NCBI GenBank assembly: GCA_000381565.1
Contig: KB906724.1
Span: forward strand, 3,184,674 to 3,248,673
DNA: 64,000 bases
Direction: 5' to 3'
Source of the DNA: Oxalobacteraceae bacterium AB_14
Lineage (GTDB): Bacteria; Pseudomonadota; Gammaproteobacteria; Burkholderiales; Burkholderiaceae_D
How positions within the stretch are numbered: position 1 is the first letter of the stretch; every line of letters begins with the position of its first letter. Below the pieces are notes generated by a model, which was given only the letters and a program-made list of their open reading frames with translations, made no database searches and was not told the DNA's origin. Shown one piece after another: positions 18,764 to 28,789 of this stretch. A program made the position numbers and the translations under genes.

Positions 18764-19879
18764 ATGCCCGACTCGTCCGCTGTGATGTTCCCGCCGCCGT
18801 CCAACCCGGACAGCGCCGGCCTGCGCCAATGCTGCTGGCGCGGCCAGGTGCCCGAATGGACCGGGCCGGCGCTGGAACGGCTGTACGGCAACCTGTTCGC
18901 CACCTTGCTGCAGTTCCGGCTCAGCCGCGACCTCACGCAAGCCCACACCTACGCCACCTTCGAGGGCAGCGAGCTGAGGACGCTGTTCGTGTTCAGCCTG
19001 CGGCGCGGCGTGGTGCAGGTGTTCAACGAGGTGGTGTGCCTGGGCAGCGCGGAAATCGACGCCTTCGCCTCCTACGTGTTCACCCACTTCCGCGGCGCCC
19101 GCGTGGTGTCGCTGCGCGCGGTGCACCTGGCGCGCGCCGGCTGGCGCTACCCGCACCAGCAGTACGACTACCTGGAGGACACCTGGATCGCGCTGCCGGC
19201 CACGGCCGCCGCCTATACCGACGGCCTGAGCAAGAACACCCGGCGCAACCTGCGGCGCTACCAGCAGAGCCTGCGCGACGAAGTGCCCGGCTATACCTTC
19301 GAACTGGCCGAGCGCGGCGCGGCCGACCCGGCCCAGATCGACGCCATCATCGCCCTCAACCATGCGCGCATGGCCAGCAAGAACAAGCAATCGGCGCTGG
19401 ATGCGCAGCACAGCGCGCAGCTGCGGCAACTGGCGGCGAGCTGCGGCCTGGTCGGCACCATCAGCATCGACGGCCGGGTCTGCGCCGGCGCCATCAGCTA
19501 CCGCGTCGGCGACAACTATTTCCTGATGGTGCTGGCGCACGACCCCGAGTACAACCACCACAGCCTGGGTTTCCTGTGCTGCTACCAGACCATCTGCGCC
19601 TGCATCGAGCGCGGCGGCAGGGAATTCCACTTCCTGTGGGGCCGCTACGACTACAAGCGCACCTTCCTCGGCCAGCAGCGCGCGCTCGACCAGCTGCTGC
19701 TGTACCGCACGCCGCTGGCGATGCTGCGCCATGCCGGCCTGGCGCTGCGCACCTGGAGCGCCGCGCAGCGCCGGCGCCTGCTGCTGCGCTTGCAGCTGGC
19801 GGCGCGCTCCGAACACGGCGCGACGCGCGCCGCGCTGCATTGCCTGGCCGCGTTGCGGCGGCTGCGCCAGCGGGCCTGA
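18764..19879 (+). CDS. GNAT-like acyltransferase (FemAB / BioF2-type), exopolysaccharide-linked
   Basis: A 371-residue protein resembling the FemAB/Acetyltransf_6 group found in many polysaccharide loci. Supporting stretches are LSKNTRRNLRRYQQSL (a basic loop typical of the group), CAGAISYRVGDNYFLMVLAHDPEYNHHSLG near residue 245, and FHFLWGRYDYKRTFLG near 285. Likely role: transfer of an acyl or amino-acyl group to a sugar or lipid-linked intermediate in the cytosol. The substrate is unknown. It lies 22 bases after the Wzc-like gene. Confidence 0.75.
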   Translation: MPDSSAVMFPPPSNPDSAGLRQCCWRGQVPEWTGPALERLYGNLFATLLQFRLSRDLTQAHTYATFEGSELRTLFVFSLRRGVVQVFNEVVCLGSAEIDAFASYVFTHFRGARVVSLRAVHLARAGWRYPHQQYDYLEDTWIALPATAAAYTDGLSKNTRRNLRRYQQSLRDEVPGYTFELAERGAADPAQIDAIIALNHARMASKNKQSALDAQHSAQLRQLAASCGLVGTISIDGRVCAGAISYRVGDNYFLMVLAHDPEYNHHSLGFLCCYQTICACIERGGREFHFLWGRYDYKRTFLGQQRALDQLLLYRTPLAMLRHAGLALRTWSAAQRRRLLLRLQLAARSEHGATRAALHCLAALRRLRQRA

Positions 19880-19917
19880 GCCCATCCCCGATATCCGAAC
19901 CCATACAAGGAGCCCCT

Positions 19918-21597
19918 ATGTTCATCGACAGCCGCCAACTGGCCCCCGACACCACCATCGACACCACCGTCTGCGTGGTCGGCGCCGGGCCGGCCGGCAT
20001 CACCCTGGCGCTGGAACTGGCCGGGCACGGGATCGACGTCTGCCTGCTCGAAAGCGGCGGCATGGCGCCGGACGACGCCACGCGCGACCTGTACCGCGGC
20101 GCCAGCGTCGGCCTGCCCTACCTCTATGCCGACGGCTGCCGCAGCCGCTACCTGGGCGGCAGCAGCAACTGCTGGGGCGGATGGTGCCGGCCGCTCGACC
20201 CCTGGGACTTCGAGGCGCGCCCGTGGATACCGCACAGCGGCTGGCCGTTCGGCGCCGCCGAACTGGCCCCGTACTACCTGCGCGCGCACGCGGTGCTCAA
20301 GCTGGGACCGCTCAACTTCGACCCGGCCTGGTGGCAGCAGGCGATCGGCCGCGCCGACGTGCGGCGCCTGCCGCTGCCCAGCGGCCGGGTGCGCGACACG
20401 ATTTCCCAATTCAGCCCGCCGGTGCGCTTCGGCCGCCTGTACCGGCGCGACCTGGACGAGGCGCGCCACCTGCGGGTCTACCTGTGGGCCAACACCGTCA
20501 ACCTCGACACCAACCAGGGCGCCACCGAGGTGCGCCGCATCGAGGCGGCCACGCTGAGCGGGCGCCGCCTGCAGGTGCGCGCCAAGCTGTATGTGCTGGC
20601 CGCCGGCGGCATCGAGAACGCCCGCCTGCTGCTGGCGTCGAACCGGGCGCAGCCGGCGGGGCTGGGCAATGGCAACGACCTGGTCGGCCGCTACTTCATG
20701 GACCACCCGCGCATGCAGTCGGGCCGTGTGGAGTTTGCGCGGGCCTGGTCGCGCAACAAGCTGTACGACATCAAATACCACTACATGAACTCGGCGGTGG
20801 CGGCGCGCGGCAGCCATATCGCGGCCCAGCTGAGCCTGACCGGCGAGACGCTGGCGCGCGAGCGCCTGCTCAACGCGCGGGCCTGGTTCTGCTCGCAGTT
20901 TCCCGGCGAGGGCAGCGCCGCGGCGCAGGCGCTGTTCCGCTACAAGCAGGCCACGCTGCAGAAGGACCAGCCGGGCTGGCAGCCGCTGCGCGACGCCGCC
21001 ACCATGCTGCGCCACCCGCTCGACACGCTGGGCTACGGCGCCACCCGGCTGATGCAGCCGCGCTGGCTGGTGCGCGGCGTGACGTTCCAGATCATCGTCG
21101 AGCCGGCGCCCGATCCGGCCAGCCGGGTGACGCTCTCGGCCACCGAGCGCGACCGGCTCGGCGTGCCGCGGGTGCAGCTCGACTGGCGCCTCGGCAGCGC
21201 GGTCCAGCACACCTTCGACCGCACGCTGGCGCTGATCGGCGCCGAACTGGAATTGAGCGGCGCGGCCAAAGTGACGCTCGACGCGCCGCTCGAGGGCGGC
21301 GCCTGGCCGCCCAGCCTGGAGCGCGAAGGCACCTGGCACCACATGGGCACCACCCGCATGCACGACTCGCCGCGCGCCGGCGTGGTCGACCGCCATTGCC
21401 GCGTGCACGGCATCGGCAACCTGTACGTGGCGGGCAGCTCGGTGTTTCCCACCGCCGGCGCCAATTTCCCGACCATCACCCTGACCGCGCTGGCGCTGCG
21501 CCTGGCCGATCATCTGCAACAGCGGCTGCAGCGGCCCGACAGCCAGGCCGCCCGCCAGGCGGCGCCGGCCGCCTGCGTCAGCAGGGAGCCGGCATGA
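19918..21597 (+). CDS. GMC-family FAD-dependent oxidoreductase
   Basis: A 559-residue flavoprotein. The FAD-binding motif VVGAGPAGITLALELA starts near residue 20. YLGGSSNCWGGWCRPLD is the second family signature, and the C-terminal block HHMGTTRMHD ... NLYVAGSSVFPTAGANFPTITL carries the catalytic-site histidine region. GMC enzymes oxidise alcohol or sugar hydroxyls. Inside an exopolysaccharide operon it may oxidise a sugar or a lipid-linked intermediate, but no substrate can be assigned. The start codon follows CAAGGAGCCCCT. The stop overlaps the next start (ATGA). Confidence 0.85.
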   Translation: MFIDSRQLAPDTTIDTTVCVVGAGPAGITLALELAGHGIDVCLLESGGMAPDDATRDLYRGASVGLPYLYADGCRSRYLGGSSNCWGGWCRPLDPWDFEARPWIPHSGWPFGAAELAPYYLRAHAVLKLGPLNFDPAWWQQAIGRADVRRLPLPSGRVRDTISQFSPPVRFGRLYRRDLDEARHLRVYLWANTVNLDTNQGATEVRRIEAATLSGRRLQVRAKLYVLAAGGIENARLLLASNRAQPAGLGNGNDLVGRYFMDHPRMQSGRVEFARAWSRNKLYDIKYHYMNSAVAARGSHIAAQLSLTGETLARERLLNARAWFCSQFPGEGSAAAQALFRYKQATLQKDQPGWQPLRDAATMLRHPLDTLGYGATRLMQPRWLVRGVTFQIIVEPAPDPASRVTLSATERDRLGVPRVQLDWRLGSAVQHTFDRTLALIGAELELSGAAKVTLDAPLEGGAWPPSLEREGTWHHMGTTRMHDSPRAGVVDRHCRVHGIGNLYVAGSSVFPTAGANFPTITLTALALRLADHLQQRLQRPDSQAARQAAPAACVSREPA

Positions 21598-23000
21598 AGC
21601 CCGCCGCCGGTGCCTGGGCGCGCCATCCGGAGCGGCTGGCGCTGGCGCTGCGGCTGGGCGACCTGGCCTTGCTGGCCGCCAGCGCGCAGGCGGCCAGCGT
21701 GCTGCACTTCGGCCACGGCGTCACGGCCGCGCCGCCCATCCACCTGCTGTTGCTGGGGGCGGCCTGCGCGCTGGCGGCGCTGCTGCTGCCGCGCTTCGGC
21801 CTGTACGAACTGAACGACGTGCGCGCGCAGTGGCCGCTGGTGGGCCTGCTGGCGCTGACCAGCGCCGGCACGCTGGCCCTGGCGGTCCTGTTCGGCGCGC
21901 TCGGGGGCGAGCTGGGCGCGCTGTCGCGCCTGTGGCTGGCGCTGTGGTGGGCCCTGGCCGCGACCACGCAGTGCGCCTTGCACCTGGGCACGCACGCGCT
22001 GCTGCAGCGCGCCTGGCGCGCCGGCCACGCCCGCATCCGGGTGCTGATCATCGGCGACGGCGCCGCCGACGAACTGTGCCGGCGGGTGCGCCAGGCCGGC
22101 GACGGCCGCTATCAGATCCAGGCGCTGTGCCGCACCCACGGCGCCGGCCATGCCGCGCCGCCCGGCGTCGACCTCGTGGCCGATACGCGCCTGGTGCCGG
22201 ACTACGTGGCGCGCTACCCGGTCGAGCAGATCTGGCTGGCGCTGCCGCTGAGCGACGGGCGCGACATCGTCAGCCTGCAGTACCTGCTGCGCGACACCCT
22301 GGTCGACATCCGCTGGCTGCAGGACATCCGCGATCTGCAGATCCTCAGCCTGCACGGGCGCGTGCTGTTCGGCTTTCCGGTGCTCGACCTCAACTGCCTG
22401 TGCCCCAGCCATTGGCAGCGCATCGAAAAATACCTGTTCGACAAGGCGGTGGCGCTGGCCGCGCTGCTGGTGCTGACGCCGCTGATGCTGCTGATCGCCG
22501 CCGCCATCAAGTTCGATTCGCCGGGACCGGTGCTGTTCGTGCAGCCGCGGATCGGCCTGAACGGGCGCCAGTTCAATGTGTACAAGTTCCGCAGCATGTG
22601 GGTGCAGCAGCAGGACAGCAGCGCGCAGGCGACCCGCGCCGATCCGCGCGTGACCGCGATCGGGCGCTTGCTGCGCCGCACCAGCCTGGACGAGCTGCCG
22701 CAGTTCGTCAATGTGCTGCGCGGCGAGATGTCGGTGGTCGGGCCGCGCCCGCACGCGCTGTCGCACACCGAGCTGTACCGCAAGCTGCTCGACGTCTACA
22801 TGGTGCGCCACCGCGCCAAGCCCGGCATCACCGGCTGGGCCCAGATCAACGGCGCCCGCGGCGAGACCGACACGCCCGACAAGATGATGCGGCGGGTGCA
22901 GCTGGACCTGTACTACATCCAGCACTGGTCGCTCTGGATGGACCTGCGCATCGTGCTGTGGACGGCCGTCAAGGGCTGGACCGGCAAGCAAGTGTACTGA
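21594..23000 (+). CDS. Undecaprenyl-phosphate sugar-1-phosphate transferase (WcaJ/EpsB type)
   Basis: A 468-residue polyprenyl glycosylphosphotransferase that starts the repeat unit by loading the first sugar phosphate onto undecaprenyl phosphate. Four membrane segments lie in the first 150 residues, then a Rossmann-like CoA-binding-type domain ([14 protein letters not shown]), a membrane segment near 285-305, and the catalytic domain with [31 protein letters not shown] and [17 protein letters not shown]. The first sugar is commonly glucose in this subgroup; that is an inference. It overlaps the GMC gene by four bases. Confidence 0.93.
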   Translation: MKPAAGAWARHPERLALALRLGDLALLAASAQAASVLHFGHGVTAAPPIHLLLLGAACALAALLLPRFGLYELNDVRAQWPLVGLLALTSAGTLALAVLFGALGGELGALSRLWLALWWALAATTQCALHLGTHALLQRAWRAGHARIRVLIIGDGAADELCRRVRQAGDGRYQIQALCRTHGAGHAAPPGVDLVADTRLVPDYVARYPVEQIWLALPLSDGRDIVSLQYLLRDTLVDIRWLQDIRDLQILSLHGRVLFGFPVLDLNCLCPSHWQRIEKYLFDKAVALAALLVLTPLMLLIAAAIKFDSPGPVLFVQPRIGLNGRQFNVYKFRSMWVQQQDSSAQATRADPRVTAIGRLLRRTSLDELPQFVNVLRGEMSVVGPRPHALSHTELYRKLLDVYMVRHRAKPGITGWAQINGARGETDTPDKMMRRVQLDLYYIQHWSLWMDLRIVLWTAVKGWTGKQVY

Positions 23001-23034
23001 CCGCGCAATCCCGCGCCCACTTCAGGAGAATGAG

Positions 23035-24216
23035 ATGAATGACACCCCCGCCCTGCTGCATCCCCCCCTGGCGTCGGCCAAGCCGCTGTCGGCCCGGGTG
23101 GCGCTGATCACCGGCATCACCGGCCAGGATGGCGCCTACCTGGCCGAGCTGCTGCTGGCCAAGGGCTATCAGGTGCACGGCCTGCAGCGCCGCAGTTCCC
23201 TGCCCAACACCGGGCGCATCGCCCACCTGCTGCGCGCCGCCGACGGCCCGCAGCGCCGCCTGTTCCTGCACGACGGCGACATGACCGACAGCGCCGGGCT
23301 GACGCGGGTGCTGGCGGCGGTGCGCCCCGACGAGGTCTACAACCTGGCCGCGCAAAGCCACGTCGGCACCTCGTTCGAGGCGCCCGAGTACACCGCGCAG
23401 ACCGACGCGCTCGGCCCGCTGCGCCTGCTCGAGGCGATCCGCACGCTGGGCCTGGCGTCGCAGACGCGCTACTACCAGGCCTCCACCTCCGAGCTGTACG
23501 GCGCCAGCCTCAGCGTGCCGCAGTCCGAGCGCACGCCGTTCGCGCCGTGCAGCCCGTATGCGATCGCCAAGCTGTATGCCTACTGGATCACCGTCAATTA
23601 CCGCGAAGCCTACGGCATCTACGCCTGCAACGGCATCCTGTTCAACCACGAGTCGCCGCGCCGCGGCGAGGACTTCGTCACCCGCAAGATCACGCTGTCG
23701 CTGGCGCGCATCGCCAGCGGCATGCAGCACTGCTTTGAACTGGGCAACCTGGACGCCCTGCGCGACTGGGGCCATGCGCGCGACTATGTCGAGATGCAAT
23801 GGCTGATGCTGCAGCAACAGCAGGCCGACGACTTCGTCATCGCCACCGGCCGCCAGTACAGCGTGCGCCATTTCGTCAACTGCGCCGCCGCCGAACTGGG
23901 CATCACGCTGCTGTGGAGCGGCGCCGGCTGCGACGAGAGCGCCGCGGTGGCCAGCCTGCGCCTCGATACGCCGGCCGCGCGCCACTGCCACGTCGGCCAG
24001 ACCGTGCTGCGGGTCAGCCCGGCGTTCTTCCGGCCGACCGAGGTGCCGACCTTGCTGGGCGACGCCGGCAAGGCGGCGCGCCTGCTGGGCTGGCGGCCGC
24101 GCTGCAGCTTCGAAGAGCTGGTGCGGGAGATGATGCGCAGCGACCTGGCGCTGGTGCAGTCCCAGCCGGGCAGCGGCCGCGCGCTGTCCGACACCCTTGT
24201 TGTCCCCGCCCCCTAA
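23035..24216 (+). CDS. gmd: GDP-mannose 4,6-dehydratase
   Basis: A 393-residue short-chain dehydrogenase converting GDP-mannose to GDP-4-keto-6-deoxymannose, the first step to GDP-fucose. Seen: NADP site [26 protein letters not shown], the catalytic set QASTSELYG and [12 protein letters not shown] (YxxxK), and the GDP-mannose signature [16 protein letters not shown]. About 20 residues are added at the N-terminus relative to the family, and the C-terminal third is more divergent than usual. The start follows AGGAGAATGAG. fcl is ten bases downstream. Confidence 0.93.
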   Translation: MNDTPALLHPPLASAKPLSARVALITGITGQDGAYLAELLLAKGYQVHGLQRRSSLPNTGRIAHLLRAADGPQRRLFLHDGDMTDSAGLTRVLAAVRPDEVYNLAAQSHVGTSFEAPEYTAQTDALGPLRLLEAIRTLGLASQTRYYQASTSELYGASLSVPQSERTPFAPCSPYAIAKLYAYWITVNYREAYGIYACNGILFNHESPRRGEDFVTRKITLSLARIASGMQHCFELGNLDALRDWGHARDYVEMQWLMLQQQQADDFVIATGRQYSVRHFVNCAAAELGITLLWSGAGCDESAAVASLRLDTPAARHCHVGQTVLRVSPAFFRPTEVPTLLGDAGKAARLLGWRPRCSFEELVREMMRSDLALVQSQPGSGRALSDTLVVPAP

Positions 24217-24225
24217 GGAGCCATC

Positions 24226-25308
24226 ATGAGCACCCCCAATCCGCATACAAGAATCTTCGTGGCCGGCCACAACGGCCTGGTCGGCTCGGCGCTGGTGCGC
24301 ACGCTGCGCCGCCGCGGCTACGCCAACCTGGTGACCAGGGAGCGCGACCAGCTCGACCTCACCGACCAGCTGCAGGTGCGCCACTTCCTGCAGCACGAAC
24401 GCATCGACGAGATCTACCTGGCCGCCGCCACCGTCGGCGGCATCCACGCCAACAACAGCTATCCGGCCGAGTTCATCTATTCGAACATGGCCATCGAGAC
24501 CAACGTCATCCACGAGGCGTGGCGCCACGGCATCCAGCGGCTGTTGTTCCTGGGCTCGTCCTGCATCTACCCGCGGCTGGCGCCGCAGCCGATGCTGGAG
24601 TCGGCGTTGATGCAGGGTTCGCTGGAACCGACCAACGAACCCTACGCCATCGCCAAGATCGCCGGCATCAAGCTGTGCGAGAGCTACAACCGCCAGTACG
24701 GCACCCGCTACCGCAGCGTCATGCCGACCAATCTGTACGGCCCGGGCGACAACTACCACAGCGAGAACAGCCACGTGATCCCGGCCCTGATGCAGCGCTT
24801 CCACGCCGCCCGGCTGTGCGGCGCGCCGTCGGTCACGGTCTGGGGCACCGGCGCCGCCGCGCGCGAATTCCTGTACGTCGACGACCTGGCGGCGGCTTGC
24901 CAGCATGTGATGGCGCTGAGCGAGGCGGCCTATCGGGCCGCCACCGAGCCGACCGTGTCGCACATCAATATCGGCTGCGGCGAGGACATCACCATCGCCG
25001 CGCTGGCGCGGCTGATCGCCCGCACGGTCGGCTACGGCGGCGAGATCATCTTCGACCACAGCAAGCCCGACGGCGCGCCGCGCAAGCTGCTCGATGTCGG
25101 CTGCATCAACCGGCTCGGCTGGCGCGCCAGCACCCCGCTCGAACGGGGGCTGCAGGAAACCTACCATGCGTTCCAGCGCGCGCTGGCCAGCAGCCGCCGC
25201 AACGCGCTGGCGCGCGCGCTCGACACCCAGTCGGTGGGCCAGCGGCTGCTGTACGGCAGCGCCGCCAATCCGGGCCATCCGTACGCCGACATGCAGGCGC
25301 CGTACTGA
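24226..25308 (+). CDS. fcl: GDP-L-fucose synthase
   Basis: A 360-residue epimerase/reductase that makes GDP-L-fucose from the product of the preceding gene. Seen: [43 protein letters not shown], the catalytic [12 protein letters not shown] and [20 protein letters not shown]. About 40 residues longer than E. coli Fcl at the C-terminus. Together with gmd it predicts L-fucose, or a related 6-deoxyhexose, in the polymer. No manB/manC genes for GDP-mannose supply lie in the window. The stop overlaps the flippase start. Confidence 0.94.
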   Translation: MSTPNPHTRIFVAGHNGLVGSALVRTLRRRGYANLVTRERDQLDLTDQLQVRHFLQHERIDEIYLAAATVGGIHANNSYPAEFIYSNMAIETNVIHEAWRHGIQRLLFLGSSCIYPRLAPQPMLESALMQGSLEPTNEPYAIAKIAGIKLCESYNRQYGTRYRSVMPTNLYGPGDNYHSENSHVIPALMQRFHAARLCGAPSVTVWGTGAAAREFLYVDDLAAACQHVMALSEAAYRAATEPTVSHINIGCGEDITIAALARLIARTVGYGGEIIFDHSKPDGAPRKLLDVGCINRLGWRASTPLERGLQETYHAFQRALASSRRNALARALDTQSVGQRLLYGSAANPGHPYADMQAPY

Positions 25309-26594
25309 TGGCCGGCCACTCGCCCCAGCTGGCGGCGGTGCCGGCGCCGGCCCGCCGCGGCCCGGCGGTGGGCCGGGCGTTTCTGGTCAGCCTGGCCAAC
25401 CAGGGCGTGGCCAGCGGCGGCAACTTCGTGCTCAATATGTACCTGGCGCGCGCCATGTCGCTCGAACAGTTCGGCGTCTACGGCCTGTGCTACGGCGCCT
25501 GCATGCTCTACATCGGCGTCGGCAACGCCGTGCTGCTGACCCAGATGACGGTGTCGATGGCCGACCGCGCCGACACGGCGCGCTCGGCCTTCGCCGGCCG
25601 CACCCTGTGCGGCGTGCTGCTGATGGGCGCGCTGCTGATGGCGCTGGCGCTGGCGGCGGCGCTGCTGCTGGCGGCGCTGCGGGTGCCGCACTGGCAGGTG
25701 GTGCCCCTGACCGCGCTGGCGGCGGCGGCCATGCTGTGTGCGGAATTCTTTGTCAGCCACGCCTATCTGCAGCGGCACGAACGCGCGGCCCTGCTGGTGA
25801 ACTGCCTGACCATCGCCACCCTGGGCGCCGGCATGGGCGCGCAGGCGCTGCTGGGACAGGCGCCCAGCGCCGTCAGCGCGCTGCTGTGCTATGCGCTGGG
25901 CGCGGCGCTGGCCAGCGCCGCCGCCTATGCGCGCCAGCCGCTGGCGCTGCGCCATGCGCGCGCCGCCCTGCGCGACGAATGGCTGGCCGCGTGGCGCCAC
26001 GGTCGCTGGGCGCTGGGCGGCGTCGGCGTGACCTGGGTGCAGGCGCAGAGCGCCACCTATGCGCTGGCGCTGGTGCTGGGGCCGGCCGGCGCCGGCCTGG
26101 CCAACATCGGCCGCCTGTTCATTTCACCGTTCTCGTTTCTGCTGCCGGCCATCAACAAGGTGGCGCTGCCGCGGCTGGCCGCGCTGCGCGCCAGCGAACC
26201 GCGGCGCATGCGCCGGCTGGCCGGACAGCTGACGCTGGCGCTGGTGCTGCTGGCGCTGGCCTATGCGGCGCTGCTGCTGCTGTCGCTGGACTGGCTGGCG
26301 CCGCTGGTGCTGGGCCAACGGCTGCCGCAGCTGGCGCCGATGGTGACGCTGTGGTGCCTGGTGCTGGTGGCCCAGCTGGCGCGCAGCGGCGGCGCCCAGC
26401 TGATGCAGATGCAATTCCAGTTCCGCGCCCTGACGCTGCTCAACCTCCCCAGCGCCGCGCTCGCGGTCGGCGCCGCGCTGGTGCTGATGCACTACTTTGC
26501 CCATGCCGGCGCGGTGGCCGGCCAGCTGGCCGGCGAACTGCTGTTCGCACTACTGATCTGGAAGGAGATACGCCATGCTGGCCACGCCGCCTAG
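25308..26594 (+). CDS. Polysaccharide flippase, Wzx-like
   Basis: A 428-residue integral membrane protein with about 12 hydrophobic segments. The N-terminal part (FLVSLANQGVASGGNFVLNMYLARAMSLEQFGVYGL) is typical of the MOP superfamily flippases that move undecaprenyl-linked repeat units to the periplasm. It overlaps fcl by one base and the next gene by 20 bases. Other members of this superfamily transport different lipids, but the operon context supports Wzx. Confidence 0.85.
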   Translation: MAGHSPQLAAVPAPARRGPAVGRAFLVSLANQGVASGGNFVLNMYLARAMSLEQFGVYGLCYGACMLYIGVGNAVLLTQMTVSMADRADTARSAFAGRTLCGVLLMGALLMALALAAALLLAALRVPHWQVVPLTALAAAAMLCAEFFVSHAYLQRHERAALLVNCLTIATLGAGMGAQALLGQAPSAVSALLCYALGAALASAAAYARQPLALRHARAALRDEWLAAWRHGRWALGGVGVTWVQAQSATYALALVLGPAGAGLANIGRLFISPFSFLLPAINKVALPRLAALRASEPRRMRRLAGQLTLALVLLALAYAALLLLSLDWLAPLVLGQRLPQLAPMVTLWCLVLVAQLARSGGAQLMQMQFQFRALTLLNLPSAALAVGAALVLMHYFAHAGAVAGQLAGELLFALLIWKEIRHAGHAA

Positions 26595-27501
26595 TCCGCC
26601 GTCGGTGGACATCTGCATCGCCACCTACCGCCGCCCGGCCATGCTGGCCCGGCTGCTGGCGGCGCTGGCCCTGCAACAACACGGCGCGCTCGCGCTGCGC
26701 CTGATCGTGATCGACAACGACGGCGACGGCAGCGCCTGGCCCGCGGTCGAACAGGCGCGCGCGGCCGGCTGCCCGCCGCTGGTCTACCAGATCGAACCGG
26801 TGCAGAACATCGCGCTGGCGCGCAACCGCGCGCTGAGCCTGTGCCATGCCGAGTTCATCGCCTTCATCGACGATGACGAGCTGCCGAGCGCGGCATGGCT
26901 GCAAGCCTTGCTCGACTGCGCCGGCCGCTACCAGGCCGACGTCGTGTTCGGCCCGGTCGACAGCGTGCTGCCGGCGCACGCGCCGGCCTGGAGCCAGGCC
27001 TGCTTCCGCAAGGCGCCGCTGCACACCGGCGCGCCGGTGCGCAGCGGCGGCGCCGGCAACGTCCTGCTGCGGCGCGCCGTGCTGGCGGCCGGCGACTGGT
27101 TCGATCCCAGCTTCGGCCTGACCGGCGGCGAGGACACCGACTGGTTCCACCGGCTGTACCTGCAGGGCCGGCGCCTGGTCTGGTGCGCCGAGGCCGAGGT
27201 CAGCGAGCCGGTCACCGACGTCCGGCTGCAGCCGCGCTGGCTGCGCCAGCGCGCCTTCCGCAGCGGCCAGACCTACTACCGGGTGTTCGTGCGGCGCTAT
27301 CGGGCCGGCGCCAGCGTGCTGTGGTTTTCCGCCAAAGTGCTGCAGCTGCTGGGCGGCCTGGCGCTGGCGCCGCTGCTGCGCCTGGCCAGCTATCCGGCCT
27401 TCATGGCCCTGACCCTGCGCCTGGCCGGCGCCGCCGGCCAACTCTCGCGCTGCCTGGGCGGCGCCGACTTCGAGGAGTACCATGCACGCCGTTACCGCTA
27501 A
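26575..27501 (+). CDS. Glycosyltransferase family 2
   Basis: A 308-residue GT-A glycosyltransferase. SVDICIATYRRPAMLARLL opens the fold, and FIAFIDDDELPSAAWLQ holds the metal-binding DxD region. GGEDTDWFHRLYLQG is the ED-type catalytic motif. A hydrophobic stretch near residues 245-285 suggests a membrane-associated C-terminus. It starts inside the end of the flippase gene and its end overlaps the polymerase gene by 20 bases. Donor sugar unknown. Confidence 0.88.
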   Translation: MLATPPSPPSVDICIATYRRPAMLARLLAALALQQHGALALRLIVIDNDGDGSAWPAVEQARAAGCPPLVYQIEPVQNIALARNRALSLCHAEFIAFIDDDELPSAAWLQALLDCAGRYQADVVFGPVDSVLPAHAPAWSQACFRKAPLHTGAPVRSGGAGNVLLRRAVLAAGDWFDPSFGLTGGEDTDWFHRLYLQGRRLVWCAEAEVSEPVTDVRLQPRWLRQRAFRSGQTYYRVFVRRYRAGASVLWFSAKVLQLLGGLALAPLLRLASYPAFMALTLRLAGAAGQLSRCLGGADFEEYHARRYR

Positions 27502-28789
27502 CCCATTGCCGCTGCGCCGGCCCGACCGCCTCAAGGCGCTGCCGCTGCTGGTGCTGCTGGCCAGCTCCGGCCTGCCGGTCAACTACACGCTGGGGCCGAG
27601 CCGCACCATGCTGGTGGCCGATGTCGCCGACATGACCGCCGCCGCCGCCTCCAGCGCCAACACGCTGAGCTCGACCGCCAACCTGCTGCTGCTCGGCAGC
27701 CTGTATGCGTGCTCCGCCTGCATGCTGCTGGCGCGGCCGCGCAGCGTCGGCCTGGTACTGGGCCGCAACTGGCCGCTGCTGCTGATGATGCTGCTGCTGG
27801 CCGCCAGCGCCGGCTGGACCTATCTGCCGGAGAAGGTGGCGATGAATGTGGTGCACAACCTGGGCGTGATCCTGATCGCGCTGGCGGCTGCGCTGCACTA
27901 CCGCCACCAGGTCAACGCGCTGCCGCGCGACATCGGCCTGGTGCTGGGCGCGAACCTGGCGCTGCAGGTGGCCGCCGTGCTGCTGGTGCCGGCCTGGGCG
28001 GTCGACTGGCAGGGCCGCTGGCAAGGGCTGACCGTGCACCCGAACACGCTCGGCGCGCTCGGCTTCACCACCTTCTGGGCCAACGCCAGCGCGCTGGCGG
28101 TCAACGGCCAGCTGCGCAGCGGCGTCGGCCGGCTGCACCTGGCCGGCTGCGTGCTGGCCGTGATGGCCATGGCCGGCGCCGACAGCGTGACCTCGAAGAT
28201 GTGCGCGGCGGCCGCGCTGCTGCTGGTGCTCGGCATGCGCTACCTGACCCGGCGCCAGGCCAAGCGCCGCCTGTACATCGGCATCATGCTGGGCGGAACG
28301 CTCGGCTTCCTGCTGTTCCGCCTGCTCGGCAGCGCGATCGACGTCGGCTGGCTGCTCGCGCTGCTCGGCCGCGACAGCAAGCTCACCGGGCGCGACGACG
28401 TCTGGCGCGACGCCTACCAGGCGATCGGCATGCACCCGCTGCTGGGCTGGGGCTTCGACGACCATGCGTACCTGATCGCCTCGGCCGGCATGCCCTATTC
28501 CAGCTACCACAACGGCGTGCTCGACCTGGCCGTCAACGGCGGCGTCGTCGCCGTGCTGCTGCTGGCGCTGTTGTTCGCCAACTGGGCGCTGCAGCATCTG
28601 CGGCGCGGCTTGCTGGCGGCGCGCTGCGCGCCGTTCTCGCTGGCGTTCGTGCTGCCCTACATGCTGCACAATATGGCCGAGGCGTCCTACGTCTCGCCGC
28701 GCGGGCAGATGTGGGTGCTGTTCCTGGCGCTGCTGTTCGTCGGCGCCTGCAAGCTGCCGCCCACCGGAGTGCGCCATGCGGCCGCTTGA
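27482..28789 (+). CDS. Polysaccharide polymerase, O-antigen ligase/Wzy-like
   Basis: A 435-residue membrane protein with ten or more hydrophobic segments and a conserved large periplasmic loop: LTGRDDVWRDAYQAIGMHPLLGWGFDD fits the Wzy_C / O-antigen ligase signature. It joins repeat units in the periplasm. Hydrophobic segments, not catalytic residues, carry most of the evidence. It overlaps the GT2 gene by 20 bases and the acyltransferase gene by 14. Confidence 0.85.
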   Translation: MHAVTANPLPLRRPDRLKALPLLVLLASSGLPVNYTLGPSRTMLVADVADMTAAAASSANTLSSTANLLLLGSLYACSACMLLARPRSVGLVLGRNWPLLLMMLLLAASAGWTYLPEKVAMNVVHNLGVILIALAAALHYRHQVNALPRDIGLVLGANLALQVAAVLLVPAWAVDWQGRWQGLTVHPNTLGALGFTTFWANASALAVNGQLRSGVGRLHLAGCVLAVMAMAGADSVTSKMCAAAALLLVLGMRYLTRRQAKRRLYIGIMLGGTLGFLLFRLLGSAIDVGWLLALLGRDSKLTGRDDVWRDAYQAIGMHPLLGWGFDDHAYLIASAGMPYSSYHNGVLDLAVNGGVVAVLLLALLFANWALQHLRRGLLAARCAPFSLAFVLPYMLHNMAEASYVSPRGQMWVLFLALLFVGACKLPPTGVRHAAA

